Source: Thozetella sp. PMI_491 (taxonomy: Eukaryota; Ascomycota; Sordariomycetes; Chaetosphaeriales; Chaetosphaeriaceae). From it: a DNA stretch of 64,000 nucleotides. A program made the translations under genes and the position numbers. Shown one piece after another: positions 1 to 11,772 of this stretch (position 1 is its first letter; the number at the start of each line of letters is the position of its first letter). The notes beneath the pieces were generated by a model that was not told the DNA's origin, made no database searches, and worked only from the letters and a program-made list of their open reading frames with translations. The stretch lies in NCBI GenBank assembly GCA_021432635.1, contig MU270017.1, positions 124,001-188,000 on the forward strand, given 5' to 3'.

Positions 1-1825
1 TATCTACGTGGGACGATTCTTGTTTTTTTGGTGTGTAGCACAGAGAACTCGTTGGTTGCAGGGCAGCGATGCAATTGGGCTAGAGTCGGGTCACTGATGG
101 AACTCACTATTAAATATAGATCTGCTCGATTGCGGCTTGGGAGCGGGCGTTAATGATGACTGCCCCTTCTAAGGATCGCTGTGGACCCTGCTTGGCGAGG
201 CTGTCTCGGCTTCATCCTTCAGGATGTGGCTACAGAGTGCCGACTCGTGACGTCGCAGTGCACCAGCGATCGGGGCTTAAATTTTTTTTTTTTTTCGCAG
301 CAGCGGGAACTTTTGGCCGGCTTGGGCCGTCGCAAACAGCGAGCATGGGGGTGTTTGGGACTCAATTGCGAGAATCGATCGGTGGGTATGGGGACGAAGT
401 AGAGTGCCACCCAAGATGGGGTCGGGTCCGCCACGAGCTATGTAACATGCCGGCAGGCGGCGTAGGCCATGCTGTCCCGCGTATCTCTTGCACTATAGTG
501 AGCCGCACACATGCCATGTACTATCCGTGCATAAAGTCGTCTCCCGGTATTCAGTTGTTAGTATGGTTCTTACCGATATATTTAGTAGTTTCGCAGGCGA
601 CGAGCCGAAGAAACCCTGTCTACCAAGCCTTGCTTACCCGGTCGAGGTCCTTGGCAAGACTAACGTGCCTCTCTCGGCGGTAGCCTAAACAGCGGGCTCT
701 TTTGCAAGACCTTGTAATTGTAATGGTTTATGTAGCCTTGTATGTTCTTTTCCATGCGCCCGGTTCTAGACGGGCTATTGTACAGTATCAGAGCACATAT
801 CTGGCTTTATTGGAGGCTTGCGGCTCCGTGTTGCTATGCAATGCTCTCTAGCTATCTGATATCGCTGTTCCGTTTGCTACCACCATATCTAGTTAAATAA
901 TTGTAGTTCCTTACTCAGGAGCAGAATACCATTCTACTTCCTCAGTGGCATCTCAAAAGCTGGGCTAGTCTACAAGCCGGAGCGTGGACGCCTGTTTCGA
1001 TATTCGCAGCCGTTTCAACAATAGTTATCCTGCCGCTTGGGAGGAGTCCCTCTGGGTTTCGCTCTTGATATTGGTAGATTGCTTCATCACGGCTGTCAAG
1101 GCTCACCGCCTTCAGCATCATTTGACCGGCTTGGAGAACATCACAACTGTAAGTGTTCCACCTCAATCCAGTTTAGAGACTCGAGCTAACAAGGCACCTT
1201 AGGGGAGGACAAAGGCCTACAACACCCTCACTCCGGCTCGGCTCTCCCATGCTTATGGTTGTACCCAGGCAAAGGTATCACGTAATATCGATGTATAGGA
1301 GACTATTTTGTGGCTGAATTTCAGTAAGTGACAGGCCGGTGAATGTGAAGCCGCTGACTTCAAAGCTGTGGATGTACACTCGCTAGCCGCACTGTTCATA
1401 ATATCCTCTTAATCCCATACCAACCTTCATATTCAATAATAATAAAAAAATCAATTTTATTCTTACCTTCATAGACTTTATTCTCCTAGATAATAGAATT
1501 TTCTTCGATTTACTTTACATTTAGGAGAAGTTTTCTCCGATTTCGGGTAACCAATTGAAGTGAAGCCATCTAACTAATGGGCATCTCCGATTGTATCGTA
1601 CAAAGCCTAGAGTCACTCTATCTCCTATTGTAAGGCTTGCGTGAACTGAGAAACCGAGCTGCGGATATATTTATTAGTCGTCCTAGTCGTCCTAGTCGTC
1701 CTGCAGCTTCCACCTAGCACCGACTTCCCACTCCTAAACTACCAACTTCTCTAGGGCCTAGCTGTTCTCGCAACTACAATCACCCACCTCTCTCTTGCCC
1801 AATTACCAAGAAACCTTGGAACAAC
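1..1825. other. intergenic, no gene recognised
   Basis: No open frame here resembles a known family or shows a convincing exon chain. A T14 tract lies near 281-295, and an AT-rich stretch near 1420-1560 contrasts with the GC-rich surroundings. The last 150 bases (pyrimidine-rich, ending in CAACATG) probably form the leader of the gene starting at 1826. Confidence 0.5.
1675..1701. repeat. 9-bp tandem repeat (TAGTCGTCC x3)
   Basis: Three perfect head-to-tail copies of TAGTCGTCC lie about 125 bases upstream of the ATG at 1826, in its probable promoter or leader. No function can be assigned. Confidence 0.85.
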
Positions 1826-3037
1826 ATGTCACTGCCGACCCCATCCAACTCAAGCCCTGATGCTGAGATGCCCCACTACTGGGTCGACGTCTGGGATACA
1901 GACCACGTCCAATATGACATTAAGTCGGAGTTTGACTACATGAGCGACCTTGATACCATATCGGATCTGGAAATCAAGTCGGAACAGGACGACATGGCGG
2001 GGATTGATAACCACTCCGACGTAAGCATCAAGTCAGAGCTTGACGACACGGCGACCCTTGACAGCCAGTCATACCTAGACATTAAGCTAGATCCAGACGC
2101 CATGTCGAGCCTGGACAGTAACTCATACCTGGAAAGCCCTTCAGACTTGAGCAGCATGACCACCCTGAACAACATGCCGGACACAAGTAGTATAACAGAT
2201 CTGCCTAGCATCGTGAGCACCATGAACCGGCTGAACCTCACCATGAACGATTGGCCAGCAGTGCTTCGCGCTCTGGCTGTCATTGAGGCCAGGAAAGCAA
2301 TCCAGGACCTACTGGCCACCCTCAAGGACACCTGCATGCCTGTTACCTGCCTTACAGAGAAGCAGATCTTCCGTCTCGGCGACCAGATCTGGAACGGCGA
2401 AGCACTGGTGATTCCAGACGACGACGGGCTGCTTCCCAAGTTTGATGATGTCGCGGTGCATGTCGGCATTCTCCGGCGCGATGTCCCTACCCGCTCGCAG
2501 AGGAAGCAGGCCACCACTAACAAGGTGAAGTGTGGACTCTACAGGCTTCACAAGTCTTACAACCAACGCAAAAATAACAACACACCGCATGAGCGCAGCA
2601 GCGGATCTCCTGTCTACATGACCGCCACTCCCATGCCTGCTGGTCATGGCCTCCACACCATCGACTTCAAGCTGACCGACAGTCGCGGCGTCCGGATTCC
2701 CTGGGGATGGGCCCGGAACTGGGGCTATGTCGACTGGTATGATGGACAGTCCATCAAGTATCAATCCTACCTACTAGCAATGCGGAGGTGGGACCAGTTC
2801 GTGTGCTGGCGGATGATGCACTACAACATTGAGTGCGCACTCTACTTCGGTGGCCGACGCCTATGGGCATTCGACGACAAGACCCCGCTGTGCAAGGAGG
2901 TGGAAACGGCGAGACTTCAGGAGATGCTGGTGCCTCTGAACCTATGCCGACATGCCATGACGGCAGACTTCGGTGCGGAAGCGATGGACGCGCATGCTCT
3001 GCTTTGCGAGGAGGAGATGCCCGCGCATTGGACTTGA
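1826..3037 (+). CDS. orphan protein with five 18-residue repeats carrying SUMO-type motifs
   Basis: Single open frame of 403 aa starting with ATG in the context CAACATG, with no intron needed. I do not recognise the family. Residues 31-120 are five consecutive 18-residue units. The first four carry I-K-S-E (Lys33, Lys51, Lys69) or I-K-L-D (Lys87) exactly 18 residues apart, each followed by acidic residues. The fifth unit is degenerate. IKxE followed by acid is the established consensus for SUMO attachment; use of these lysines is inference. After about residue 145 the composition changes to a more globular region. Residues about 285-380 are rich in Trp, Tyr and Arg (motifs IPWGWARNWGY, MRRWDQFVCWRM). 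No signal peptide, membrane segment or known DNA-binding motif is visible. It could be a nuclear regulator, but that is a guess from the repeat alone. Confidence 0.75.
   Translation: MSLPTPSNSSPDAEMPHYWVDVWDTDHVQYDIKSEFDYMSDLDTISDLEIKSEQDDMAGIDNHSDVSIKSELDDTATLDSQSYLDIKLDPDAMSSLDSNSYLESPSDLSSMTTLNNMPDTSSITDLPSIVSTMNRLNLTMNDWPAVLRALAVIEARKAIQDLLATLKDTCMPVTCLTEKQIFRLGDQIWNGEALVIPDDDGLLPKFDDVAVHVGILRRDVPTRSQRKQATTNKVKCGLYRLHKSYNQRKNNNTPHERSSGSPVYMTATPMPAGHGLHTIDFKLTDSRGVRIPWGWARNWGYVDWYDGQSIKYQSYLLAMRRWDQFVCWRMMHYNIECALYFGGRRLWAFDDKTPLCKEVETARLQEMLVPLNLCRHAMTADFGAEAMDAHALLCEEEMPAHWT
1916..2185 (+). repeat. five 54-bp coding repeats (18 aa each)
   Basis: In-frame tandem array encoding residues 31-120 of the gene at 1826. 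Each unit begins with D/E/S-I-K-S/L-E/D and carries a conserved L-D or I-D near its centre. The DNA copies have diverged clearly while the period of exactly 54 bases is kept, so this is an old expansion whose amino-acid pattern has been preserved. Confidence 0.85.
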
Positions 3038-3910
3038 GAGCCGAGGTCAGACCGGGAGAGAATTAGCAGCCGGTGGATCCTGCAAAGATCATGAGATCAC
3101 GGAAAGTATGAGGTAGAGAGAGATTACGCTATGACGGGAGCAAATGATGCGATGATGGAGCGGCGCAGGCCATATAGAAGCTTATGTGTAGTGCCCTTGC
3201 TGCCGCCTAGGGCAGCCTCATTACCATGCCCTCTAGACGATAGATGCAGCAGAAGATAATAATAAAATGCCGCGCTATCCCACCCCAAATTCCCCCTTCT
3301 GTAGTGTTGTGACATGGGATTGGGCCGTCAAAGGACGTGCTGGCTGCCCGTGAGGCGGCGACGTCGTCGGGATTTGAGGCAGGCGATCCCTACCGTCCAG
3401 GCCTTGTCTTGGCGGACGTAGGGCTGAGGAGCGGGTCCGTTCTGGAAAGTTCGAGACGGGGCAGAACCCGGCTGACAGACCATTAGCAGCGCTTCCTATG
3501 GCCCGCTGCCCGCCTTTTCCCCAGGCAAACACGTCACGGCATTTATATCCCAGCCCGGTACCGATCTGGGTCGTGGACAACGTCTTCCGGGAACAACACA
3601 GACACAGAGCATCCATCCCAGTATTTCGGGTCAAAGAAACCGTCGCCCAGAGCAATACGGAGCGAGCGAGCTGCAACCACACAGCCGATAACCAAGCGAA
3701 GCAGACACCAGCCAAGCACGACCGCGCGCATTTTCACGCACTTGGATTTTTTTTACCCCGCAGCCAGCGAAGCCGAGACCAGCTCAGCTCGGTACCAGTT
3801 CCAGTTCCAGTTCCAATCCTAGACCCGGCCAGGCCCAAACAGAGACGGAAAAGGCAGCTAAATTGCCCGCCAGATCTGCAATCCAACGCACCTAGCACAG
3901 AACTGCCCGC
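3038..3910. other. intergenic, thioredoxin promoter side
   Basis: No gene seen. The last 300 bases are probably the thioredoxin promoter and leader. They hold a TTTATATCC element near 3540 and a short hexamer repeat, CCAGTT x3, at 3795-3812. Confidence 0.45.
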
Positions 3911-4288
3911 ATGGCTGACCCGGTGAACCACATCGCCTCGCCGCAGGAATTCGCGGCCCTGCTGGCGTCCAACATGTACGTCGTGGCCGACTTCTACGCC
4001 GACTGGTGTGGCCCGTGCAAGACGATCGCGCCCGCCTACGCGCAGCTGGCCAAGACGCACTCGGTGCCCAAATACCTGGCCTTCGCCAAGGTCAACGTCG
4101 ACACGGTCCAGGCGGTGGCCGCCCAGTACAGCGTGTCCGCCATGCCCACCTTTATGTTCTTCAAGAACGGCAAACAAGTGGCGGTGAACGGCAACGTCAA
4201 CATCCGGGGCGCCGACCCGCAGGCGCTCGCTGCAGCCGCGCAGAAGATGGGCCGGCTGGCGAAGGAGAAGGCGGACGGTGGGGCGTGA
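3911..4288 (+). CDS. thioredoxin
   Basis: A 125-aa cytosolic-type thioredoxin in one exon. It reduces protein disulfides and is itself recharged by NADPH-thioredoxin reductase. The full fold is present: the active site W32-C33-G34-P35-C36 follows the strand VVADFYADW, the cis-proline is Pro79 in the motif AMPTF, and the usual FFKNGK turn follows. The length is slightly above the usual 105-110 aa because of an Ala/Lys-rich tail. There is no targeting peptide, so a cytosolic or nuclear location is likely. The start is the first ATG in frame and sits right at the fold's N-terminus. Neighbouring genes give no functional link. Which fungal thioredoxin paralogue this is cannot be told from sequence alone. 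Confidence 0.93.
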   Translation: MADPVNHIASPQEFAALLASNMYVVADFYADWCGPCKTIAPAYAQLAKTHSVPKYLAFAKVNVDTVQAVAAQYSVSAMPTFMFFKNGKQVAVNGNVNIRGADPQALAAAAQKMGRLAKEKADGGA

Positions 4289-5075
4289 GCGGCGCGGGAT
4301 GCCCGCGGGTGAGCGCACGCACTATTGGCAGCAGGACGGAGGGGGAATGGTTTGGCGGACTAGGCACATCTGCATGCAAGGTGATCCGGGCTGACTCGAG
4401 GATTGCCTCGGCGGGGGAAAAGAACCCAGAGAGGAGACGCGACGGGCACAAAGAGCCACCAAAACCTGTTGGGCGGTCTTTTCCGCACCCCAAAAGAGGA
4501 GGACACAGGGCGCCTCTCAATTGTATCTCTCGACGAGGCGTCCATCATGGATAGCTAATATGAGCTCGAATTGGGAGGCGCGCGGGAAGCTATCGCCTGC
4601 CCCAATGAAGCCACAATGGCCGGCAGCTTACCACGGGTGAGGCATATTACTGACCTCTGCCCACGCCGTGCTCATCTCATCTTCTTGGCTCCGCCGTCTG
4701 GATGACAAATTAGTTACACATGTGCTCTAGAATACGATGCGATTTGCAGCGGTGGATTCATAGATAAACAGCTCCAATGCACGATACCCTTGTTGACATC
4801 AAACCGGCCCAGGAGCCACTCGCTGTTCTTCGCCATAGGCCCGCTATCTCTTCTATATACAAGATTAAATGCCTTCATGCATAGGTAGCCTAAAAAAAAA
4901 CATCGTAACCCTCGTCCCGTAGCTCATTACGTCATTACATTTGTACATGGATGGTCATCCCCGTCGCCGGGTACAGTTGAGTCTTGAAGCAGGACAGTCC
5001 GCCGCGCCGCCGCCTTCCGTCCGTCCTCCTTTTTGCCCCCTCCTCCCCGTCCGCCCCCCCCATCCCGGGTTCTTT
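4289..5075. other. intergenic between convergent genes
   Basis: Space between the 3' ends of the thioredoxin gene (plus) and the FAD oxidase gene (minus). No gene seen; it should hold both 3' untranslated regions. Confidence 0.5.
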
Positions 5076-6802
5076 TCAGCATATCGAGCATGCCTCGTCC
5101 AGCTTGAAGCCGCCAGGGACCAGCCTCTGGAACACCTCACTGGGGTCGTATTTGTTGGCCACTTTTTGCAGGAACTGCAGCTGTTCCTGCCCGTAGGAGC
5201 AGAGCGGCTTCTGGAAAGGTCCCGCGAAGTTGACGTACAGCCACGGGTCGGCCGTGCCCTCAGAACGCGTCACCTCTTCGACGCCATCCACCCAGGCCCT
5301 GGCCGCCGCGTTCATGACAGCGTCGTCCTCGGCCTCGCGCCATCGAGGCATGATGAAGGCGACTGCGCGGAGTTAGCGGTCGAGCTTCCTTGTACATGTG
5401 CTCAGCATTGGTAGACTCACCGATCTGGTCATGGCCCAGATCCTTCAGACCCAGCGAGTTGCCACTCGAGGTGCATGACTGGCTGTAGGTCTGCATGATC
5501 TTGGGCTGCGGCACGTAGAACACGATCCAGTCCAGCTCCGTCACTGATGAGTTGACCGAGTGGTAGATGGCGTCGCTCACTGCCTGCACTTTGGCCATCG
5601 TCTCGTAGTCATTGACCAACGTCACGGTTGCCACCAGCTCGCTAAGGACCTAGGATTAGCTTTTGCCTCAAGAAAAAAAAGGGTGCTCGTATTGCGAACT
5701 CACCGGTAGCCCGGGGGCTGGAGCAGTTCGATCTCCTGGATGAGATCGAACATGGTACGCTTCCCCACCGTGTTCCCGATGTTCGGGCTCAGCTCGAAAA
5801 AGGGTTTCAGGATGTCCGGGTTCTCGCACCCGCGCGTCTCGGCCAAGGCGACATCGATGAAGCCGAGGCCATTGGCCAAGTAGACAACGCCAATCTGCAC
5901 GCCCGCGTCGACATAGTGGTTGTTCTGTTCCGTAAAGTTGGCCACCATCTCCAGCGTCTGGTTGACTATCTGGGGCGCCGCGGGCAAGATGAGCTCGCCG
6001 CCCCAGATCTGATCGTGCGGGAAGGCCTTAAGGTCGACACGCGTCACGATGCCGAAGTTGGAGCTTCCGCCCTTGAGCGCGCGGAAAAGATCCGAGTGGC
6101 ACGTGTCGTTGGCATTGACGATCTCGCCCGAGGCGAGCACAACCTCGAAGTTGAGCACGTTGTCCGCGACCCAGCCCACCTTGGGCTGGAACAAGGACTC
6201 GCCACCCCCCAGAGTGACACCTCCGACACCCGTACCGCCGCACAGCCCACCCGGGACCATGACGCCGGTGCCGATGAGCTGCTTGTAGACGTTGTTCCAG
6301 GAGCCGCCAGCGCCCAGGCTAACGAAGCTCTTGTCCGGTGCGACCGTGACCTGGTTCATGGCGCCTAGGTCTAAGGAGACGCCACGGTCGATATTGTTGG
6401 CGCCGGGGATGGCCATGTGGCCGCCGGACTTGATGGCGAACTTACACCTGCCGCACTTGAGAATCTTGATGGCCCGGGCTACGTCCGCGGCCGTCTCCGG
6501 GCGGACAATGCAGCTCGGAGATAAAATGGTGGTTGACGACCACCGGTTGTTGTTGATGCCGTCATATGCAGTAGTGTTCCCCAGACGCGTAGATACCTTG
6601 CCCGGCAGAGCATGGCTCAGGGGATCGCACTGCATCCAATGGTGTGAGCATGGTCTCACGGTACTGCGGCACAATGGCTCCGGCGGTGCTCGGGATGACG
6701 ACTTACACATGAGTCGCCCAGTCCGAGCACGACTTGTGGTATGGCGGAGCCCAATGCGCCCTGCAAGAGCAGAGCGGCTCCGACTAGTAATAACTGCCTC
6801 AT
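5076..6802 (-). CDS. secreted FAD-linked oxidase (berberine-bridge / glucooligosaccharide-oxidase type)
   Basis: Four exons join to 509 aa: 6802-6707, 6629-5704, 5641-5421 and 5362-5076. Donors are GTAAGT or GTGAGT and all phases agree. Residues 1-20 form a signal peptide (MRQLLLVGAALLLQ...), so the enzyme is extracellular. The FAD_binding_4 (PCMH) domain contains KSGGH with His103 and a GGLCGGTGVGG segment with Cys162. These match the two residues that bind FAD covalently in glucooligosaccharide oxidase-type enzymes, so bicovalent flavin is likely (inference). The C-terminal BBE domain ends in YDPSEVFQRL. Such enzymes oxidise sugars, alcohols or alkaloid-like substrates with O2 and release H2O2; the substrate here cannot be told. 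A TATAAA lies about 95 bases upstream of the start. No neighbour suggests a pathway. Confidence 0.9.
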
Positions 6803-6894
6803 TCTGCTCTGAGAGAGATCTGATGCAGGAAGAGGGAGGAGATTTTGCCAGGCTGGGACGTCGAGGTGCCCTCGACCTGGGGAAACCCGGCTGG

Positions 6895-6900
6895 TTTATA
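6895..6900 (-). promoter_or_regulatory. TATA box of the FAD oxidase gene
   Basis: TATAAA on the minus strand, 93-98 bases before the ATG at 6802. This is a usual distance for a fungal TATA box followed by a short leader. Confidence 0.5.
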
Positions 6901-8568
6901 CATGGTACGGCAAAGACTGCCCAGCCCACGCAGCGGGTCGGGAGGAAGGAGGGGGGCAGGGGGGAGCTTGACCTTGGACCGCCACAGACCGCCATTCAGC
7001 CTCAAAAGGGATGCCGTGCGGCCGGCCCAAGTGTTCCTGTCCCAGCAACGCGAGGACAGCGATCCAGGAAAAGCAACGGGGTGGGAAGGGAGCATGGGGC
7101 TTGGGAGACCAAAGTGGACAAGAACCAAGGGTTTCGATTCCGGAAACAACGGTGGCTCCATCAGAACTCGCAGGCTCGCTTCGCTAGACCCGCACACCCT
7201 GCTGACTTGGGCGGCCTGCAGGGCAGCGTCGTGGCCGCATGGGGAGGGGGCCCGCTGCACGATGAAGTCGACAAGGGCCGGTGTGCGCCAGGGCGCTGGA
7301 GAGGTAGACAAGGAAAAAAAAAAAATTAAAAATTTATCGTCTCTTAAAAAAAAAAATTGGGGTAGTCGAGATGGGGAACCAAGCTTGGAGGTTAGGCTGG
7401 GATTTGCCCAGGAAATGGCTGGGGACGCGATGCTGCAACGGGCTGGTTCGACCTCGTACCCCTGTCCTAGGGCCAATCACGGCCGGCCACAACAGGCTGC
7501 ATCTGCGCCTGGCGAGCTGCGAGCTGCTATCTCCAAGCAAGCAAGGTCCCCAAAGCTTTTCTCACACGCTGGCCCCTCGTTGTACCAGTCAAGCGGCGCC
7601 GCGTGGAACTTTCTGTGCAGGGACGAGTTCGTTCACCTCGTCCAGGGCATGATGACATCTCGCTCCATCGCCCCCGGCCCCATCTTCCCGTATTCCATGG
7701 GTCTGGCTCGCGGGCCCCCTCCCTGCCGGGAGATCTGAGAGACCGGTTTTTGGTTCAGGGTGTTTATTTCCTTTTTCCTCGGCCGGCCACCTCAGCCAGC
7801 TACGTCGCCCCGTGCATCGCTGGCCTCGGGCCACGGCAGAGACTGAGTGCGTTGTCTTTGACGTCGTGAAGTGTCATGGCACTAAAGAGGAATGGCCCGG
7901 GATGCGTGGCCCCAAGCAGAAGCAAACAAGCCAATTCCGTGCAGTGAGCTGATGGTGTCATTGGGCATGGCGTCCGTGCCGTGGAAGGCGGAGAGGGCCT
8001 GCATGCAAAATGCAATCACTCTAAGTCGCAGCGTACCCTTTTCCCCCCAGCCAAGTCCGTCCGGCCGAACGTCCGTATTATCCCAGGCCCAGGACCAGGC
8101 CTTCCTGGCTAAGCGCCCCGAGACATGTCTCTCGCCTGCACCCCAGAAGAACTGGTCCACTTCTCATCAAAAAACCGGCGGGCGAAACGAAATGACGACA
8201 CGCCTGGTTGCGAGGCCGACGAGGTGGGTGTCGAGCTTGTCAACAATCCCGGGTCCGACAGAAAAAAAAAAGCGAAGGAGCAATATAGCCCACCCAGGCC
8301 GGGGCCCCCGGTTCGCCCAACCCGCCCAACCACCATCCAGCCGGGTTAATTGCCAAGGCGGCACCAGGCGGCAGAGGTGAGAAGTTTCCTGGGCCGCTCG
8401 CTCCTTACCGCGGGTGCAGCACCGTTGCAGCAATGCAGCGATCTCATCGCGTCGCGAAGAACCAACCACCAACACCACCACCACCTCCTCATCCCCCCCC
8501 CGAGCGTGGTTTCTTCCCCTGGTTCGTAAGTCGTTTTCTATATCATTCCTGGTCCCCGTCTCCCACCA

Positions 8569-8592
8569 CCCTCCCACCCTCCCACCCTCCCA
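8569..8592. repeat. 8-bp tandem repeat (CCCTCCCA x3)
   Basis: Three perfect copies of CCCTCCCA inside a pyrimidine-rich tract. No associated gene is visible. Confidence 0.8.
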
Positions 8593-10885
8593 CTCTCTCC
8601 TCGCCCTCAACACGGATATCTACCCCGGGACACGGAGGACGAAACCCCGGCCCCCCCAGCCGCCGCCACTGAATTTGTATAATTACCAGGGTGTGTTCCA
8701 CCTCGCAATGTCATGTCTTCCACCTTCCAGGGACCGTGCTAGTGCCCCCTTGGCGGCACGCCCCGGTGGCTGCGATTCACATGCGACGATGCGACTCACC
8801 CTCGGTCGCGAGACCCATGGTCCCTCCCGTTGCCCGATGAGCGAGACAAGCCCATGACACCATCTTATCATCGCACACAAACATGCGCTCGCCGCCCTCG
8901 CCGCCCTCGGGTCAACTTCCGCGAGCGGATTTCCCGGCCGCCTACCTCCCGCCTCCCTTCGACACACAATCATGCGTGATCCCAACCTCAATGGCATAGT
9001 CCAGGAGGCAATGGCGCACCATTCTAGCTGGGCACGTGCGCACCCGGCCCTAGTTGCGCCGGGGCGCGCCAAAGCTTTGTGGTGGGCAGATGCTAACGAG
9101 GCCATCCCGCAATGTGAAATTGAGCTTGCCCGGGCTCGCCGCACTTGGAGGGACGCGACGGCGCCGCGCTAGGCAGCCGAGCTGAGCTTTGCTAGGAAGG
9201 GTGACGACGAAGCGTGCGATCTACACACGGAGGAGTCGAGATCAACGCGTCGAAGCGACCGGTGTATTACCTCGCCGCAATGGGCGCGCCCTGGTCCATG
9301 GCTGTTTCCGCGGTCTTCCCAGACAAGGGAACCCAGAAATGAAATTACCTTCTACCGGGCGCGCCGAATTGGATGAGGTCAACACGGTGTGTCCAGAGAG
9401 CATGGCTACTGGGCGGGTGCATGACGTTGTCTCCGTCCGCAAATGCTTTTTTTAAGATGAATGTTGAACCCAGCACTGCCCAGCGAGCTACGAGACGCTT
9501 AGCACCGTAGACTAGCGAGGTTCCACATCGCGACAAGGTGTAAACACGACGGCCAGGAGAGTCGGGATCTCAATATGTCGTCGGAAGTCGGGAAGGTAGG
9601 TTACCCTTTTCGTCAAGAGAGGGCCTCGTGACATTGGAGCCTCAATAAAACGGTTTGGTACCGTAGATGTGGATAGCCTTCTGTGATAGGGATCAGCTGG
9701 TGACGAGCGAGAGGGTGTTGTGGAGGCCTGATTGGCCCAACTCGGAGATCTGCATGATGATGCGGGTAACGCCGCCCGAAGAGTGTGAGGGTGGGTCCCC
9801 CAACCCAAAAGCAGCAGCAACACATTGAAACCGACGTCACGCGACTGCCCACTTACAGCCCCAGGAGACACCGCCTTGGCCGGTGGTATGTGTTGTCCAA
9901 ATGCGGTATCTGGAGATGATGGCTCGACCCTGACATGCGCGCTCTCATTCCTGGACCAAATATAGCGTCAGCACCAAGCGGGACATCTTGTTTGTTCCCT
10001 TACATTCACCCAGCCGGGAGACGGCTTCGCGTGACCATACCCGAGATCCAAAGGCGGCCAACCCATTTCTAAGTCGGTCGGCTAAAAACTTGCAAAGGCC
10101 CATAGACCCCGGTATGTTGGAACCCGGAGCCCTGTCGACGAGGTTATACCACTGGGTCAAGCTCCGGTCCCCCTACGCAAGGAGGAGACGAGAGCAGGAG
10201 AGAGAGACACCTGCAATGGTGTGTCTCTAGTTTAATGTGATACCTTCCAGTCGAGGCTCACCTGGAGCCTCCAGATGTTCGAGTTGCGGAGACCAAGAAC
10301 GCAGTTCGTCCGCTGCCGAACAGATTGGTATGTGTGCGACACCCGGCTATATCTCCCTGCGCGAGAACAAGGTAGTAATTGCATGTAGATAGCCGCCCAT
10401 TAAGGACGGGTATATATACATCTCAGACAGTTCGTTCCTTTGCGCGCCGACCGCGCCACGGTCGTTGATTCATGACAGCACGAGAATTATCGCGTAAAGT
10501 TGGACATGGCCGCCAAGCCAACCCTTGAACCTTTTTCCTTGTGGAATGCCACATTGATTGGACTCGTTCCTGAAATACTCCACTATGTAAGCGTCCTAAA
10601 ATGCTAAAGATCAAAGTGCATTGTCTACAACGCATGTATCGCTGCCGACACACCCTGTAGCCGCCAACATCCTGCCGGACCGCATATATGGCACCATTGA
10701 GGAGGTGCCGCGCATGCTGCTGCTGGCTGTGTAAGAAGCAGCGGACACTTTGGAAGCAGCAATAGCCGCCGCGATGAATGTAGTTGTGGTATCTTGAACG
10801 CCAGAGGAAACTGGCTCAAGGCTTGCTCGCGTAGTACACACCATGAAACCCAGCCCCCAAAGCGAGAAATCTCTCTACGGCCTCT

Positions 10886-11772
10886 TCACAGATCCATCAC
10901 CATCCACACATTTCCCTCCCTCTCCCCCCCAGGATACACCCTGAACCCCACCTTCTCGTAAAATGGCACGACCTTGGTGTTCTCCCCCGACACCCCGATG
11001 TGAAGCCCCTTGCCATAGTCGTATTGCTCGGATGCGTACCGCACCGACTCGACGAAGCGCTCAATGAGCCGGCGGCCCCAGCCTTTGCCCTGGAACGGTT
11101 CCAGTATGTCGATGTGCAGCTGGGCCCGGTAGCTGCGCACCAGCTCGGCCTTTCCCTCGACGCCTTCGAGCACGAGGAACTGGACGCTGTAGGCGTTCTG
11201 CGCCATGGCTACCTCGTTGACGAGGAGGCCGCCGCCGCCCGCCAGGTCCGGTATGACAAAAGGCTCCCGAGTATCCAGTTGAGGCGGCGGCGGCACGTCG
11301 GCCCGGCCCTGCTCGGACTGCAGGACCTCGGCCACGTAGCGTGGGTAGGCGGCCTCGAAGGCGAAGACGTCTGGGACACCTATCACGTAGCCCACCGCCT
11401 TTCCTGTGCCGTCGTCGAGCACGAAGCAATTGCCTGGGAAGAGATGCGTGTACTGCAGCGTCCAGAGGTACGGCGCCATGCGGTAAGCCACTGGCGAGGC
11501 TGCAAGCATCGGAGGGAGGGTGACACGGCACTTGTGAGGTTAGACAACGACACCAGGCGAAGAGCGGGACCAGTGGCGAGGTGCTGTGTAACAAAGGATA
11601 TAAAGAATCGCTAGAGAAAAGGGGCTCGAGACCGTGTCTTGCATCGTCACCCGCCTAAATCGTGGCACATGTTGCCGGGATGGATCGAGAAACTCGAGCT
11701 GAGAAAAGCCGTACTCACAATGTGCTTGGCGTCTTCGACATCCGAAGATTTAAATGGCCGGACGAACGCCAT
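10886..11772 (-). CDS. GNAT-family N-acetyltransferase
   Basis: Two exons, 11772-11719 and 11530-10886, join in phase 0 to 232 aa. The 188-nt intron has donor GTGAGT and acceptor ACAAG. The first exon encodes MAFVRPF...DAKHI, which continues as CRVTLPP, the usual start of this fungal GNAT group. The acetyl-CoA pyrophosphate-binding loop is QGKGWG (residues 165-170) before RRLIERF. The closing GNAT strand-helix, ENTKVVPFYEKVGFRVY, is also present. These enzymes transfer acetyl from acetyl-CoA to an amine. The substrate is unknown; the family resembles the GNAT half of O-GlcNAcase-like proteins but has no hydrolase domain. No targeting signal is seen. If only the second exon is used, the protein loses the first beta-strand, so the two-exon model is preferred. 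Confidence 0.87.

Larger units (their letters stand above)
6803..10885. other. intergenic, 4 kb without a recognisable gene
   Basis: All open frames here translate to Pro/Arg/Ser-rich sequence typical of non-coding GC-rich DNA, and none matches a family I know. Two A-tracts of 12 and 11 lie close together at 7314-7356. A lineage-specific gene cannot be excluded. Confidence 0.45.

Noticed and set aside
7314..7356. Two neighbouring A-tracts as poly(A) tails of retroposed copies
   Set aside because: No upstream retroposed sequence, target-site duplication or reverse-transcriptase remnant is visible.
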